6,626 nt of DNA, from positions 1 through 6,626 of the forward strand of contig JALSRY010000777.1 in assembly GCA_026984555.1 (NCBI GenBank), read 5' to 3'. A program made the translations under genes and the position numbers. Shown piece after piece: positions 5,898 through 6,626 of this stretch. Origin of the DNA: Phycisphaerae bacterium. Lineage in GTDB: Bacteria; Planctomycetota; Phycisphaerae; UBA1845; Fen-1342. The notes below the pieces were generated by a model, which saw nothing but the letters and a program-made list of their open reading frames with translations, was not told where the DNA came from and searched no databases. Position 1 is the stretch's first letter. Every line of letters begins with the position of its first letter.

Positions 5898-6626
5898 ATG
5901 GAATCCACGACCGATCCGCAATTGCGATCATTCGTCGATGTATCGGCCGACAGTGACTTCCCGATCCAGAACCTGCCTTACGGGGTGTTTCGGCCCGGCG
6001 CGGAGTCGCCGCGCGTGGGCGTGCGGATCGGCGAGTTCGTGCTGGATCTGAGCGTGCTCGAAGAGGAGGGAGCATTCGCGGGGGTCGAGCTCGGGCCGGT
6101 GCCGGTTTTTTCCCGGCCGACGCTCAATGGGTTCATGGCGAGGGGGCGCGAGTGTTGGCGAGCGGTACGCAGGCGGATCAGCATGTTGTTGCGTCACGAC
6201 AACCCCGCGCTGCGTGACGACGCGCGGTTGCGTGCGCGGTGTTTGCGACCGCTCGCGGAGGTCGAGTTGTGCTTGCCGGTGGCGATCGGCGACTACACGG
6301 ATTTCTACTCGTCGAAACATCACGCCTTCAACGTCGGCAGCATGTTTCGTGATCCGGACAACGCGCTGTTGCCGAACTACCTTTGGATTCCGGTGGGCTA
6401 CCACGGCCGGGCGAGCAGCGTGGTGCTCAGCCCGGCGCCGATTCGCCGGCCGTGCGGACAGACGAAGGCGGAGGGGGCCGCGGCGCCGCGTTTCGGTCCT
6501 ACGCGGCTGTTGGATTTCGAGCTGGAGATGGGGTTTTTCGTGGGTGGCCCGCCGACGCGTCCGGGCGAGCGTGTTTCGATCGAGCAGGCGGCCGACCGGA
6601 TTTTCGGGCTGGTGCTGGTGAATGAC
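5898..6626 (+). CDS. fahA: Fumarylacetoacetase, N-terminal 243 residues, 3' end outside window
   Basis: This enzyme hydrolyses 4-fumarylacetoacetate to fumarate and acetoacetate, the last step of tyrosine and phenylalanine breakdown through homogentisate; it acts in the cytoplasm and needs a divalent metal. The frame is open to the last base. An SH3-like N-terminal domain (about 1-125, including PYGVFRPG and VGVRIGEFVLDLS) leads into the catalytic domain. DYTDFYSSKHHAFNVGSMFR (132-151) carries the metal ligand D135, Y137, the general base H142 and R151. GYHGRASSVV follows, with Y168. DFELEMGFFVG supplies E208 and E210, and the final codon, D243 of GLVLVND, is the fourth metal ligand. These match mouse residues D126, Y128, H133, R142, Y159, E199, E201 and D233. 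About 58 percent of the usual 420 residues is present. ATG at 5898 is preferred to 5895 because AAGGG lies 5 bases upstream of it, but either is possible. The gene looks intact. Confidence 0.96.
   Translation, partial: MESTTDPQLRSFVDVSADSDFPIQNLPYGVFRPGAESPRVGVRIGEFVLDLSVLEEEGAFAGVELGPVPVFSRPTLNGFMARGRECWRAVRRRISMLLRHDNPALRDDARLRARCLRPLAEVELCLPVAIGDYTDFYSSKHHAFNVGSMFRDPDNALLPNYLWIPVGYHGRASSVVLSPAPIRRPCGQTKAEGAAAPRFGPTRLLDFELEMGFFVGGPPTRPGERVSIEQAADRIFGLVLVND

Noticed and set aside
4935..5921. Minus-strand open frame of 328 codons spanning the lipoprotein 3' end and the gap
   Set aside because: It has the Arg/Pro-rich composition of a shadow frame and no recognisable motif; it overlaps the CBM9-like region and the start of the fumarylacetoacetase gene.

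Overview
The window is GC-rich bacterial chromosome with five protein genes and no RNA gene, mobile element or CRISPR array that I can see. Two well-known housekeeping or catabolic genes sit at the edges, both cut by the window: purC (SAICAR synthase) on the minus strand at the left and a fumarylacetoacetase gene on the plus strand at the right. Between them lie three less ordinary genes. High GC, a secreted protein opening with an LTLRDGRRYRGRV-type segment, a large GH123/DUF4091-like lipoprotein with a CBM9-like tail, and a divergent Gfo/Idh/MocA-like protein together suggest a planctomycete, perhaps of the Phycisphaerae. That assignment is inference from gene style, not from a marker gene.

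Layout: purC (minus, 1-360, 3' end missing); a 219-bp gap; a secreted protein of unknown function (minus, 580-1518); a 48-bp divergent start region with a good -10/-35 pair for the minus-strand gene; a Gfo/Idh/MocA-like gene (plus, 1567-2610); a 245-bp gap; a GH123-like lipoprotein gene (plus, 2856-5699); a 198-bp gap with two GC-rich hairpins; and the fumarylacetoacetase gene (plus, 5898 to window end, 3' end missing).

The most interesting content is in the middle. The Gfo/Idh/MocA-like protein keeps the fold signature of the family but appears to have lost the GxGxxG cofactor loop, the EKP catalytic lysine and the catalytic histidine. The GH123-like lipoprotein next to it, on the same strand, appears to have Leu where the family's catalytic Asp-Glu pair has Asp. 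Both may therefore be non-catalytic or have changed chemistry. Whether they work together is not shown by the sequence. purC and fumarylacetoacetase have all the expected motifs in the parts present and look functional. I see no evidence of an operon joining all these genes.
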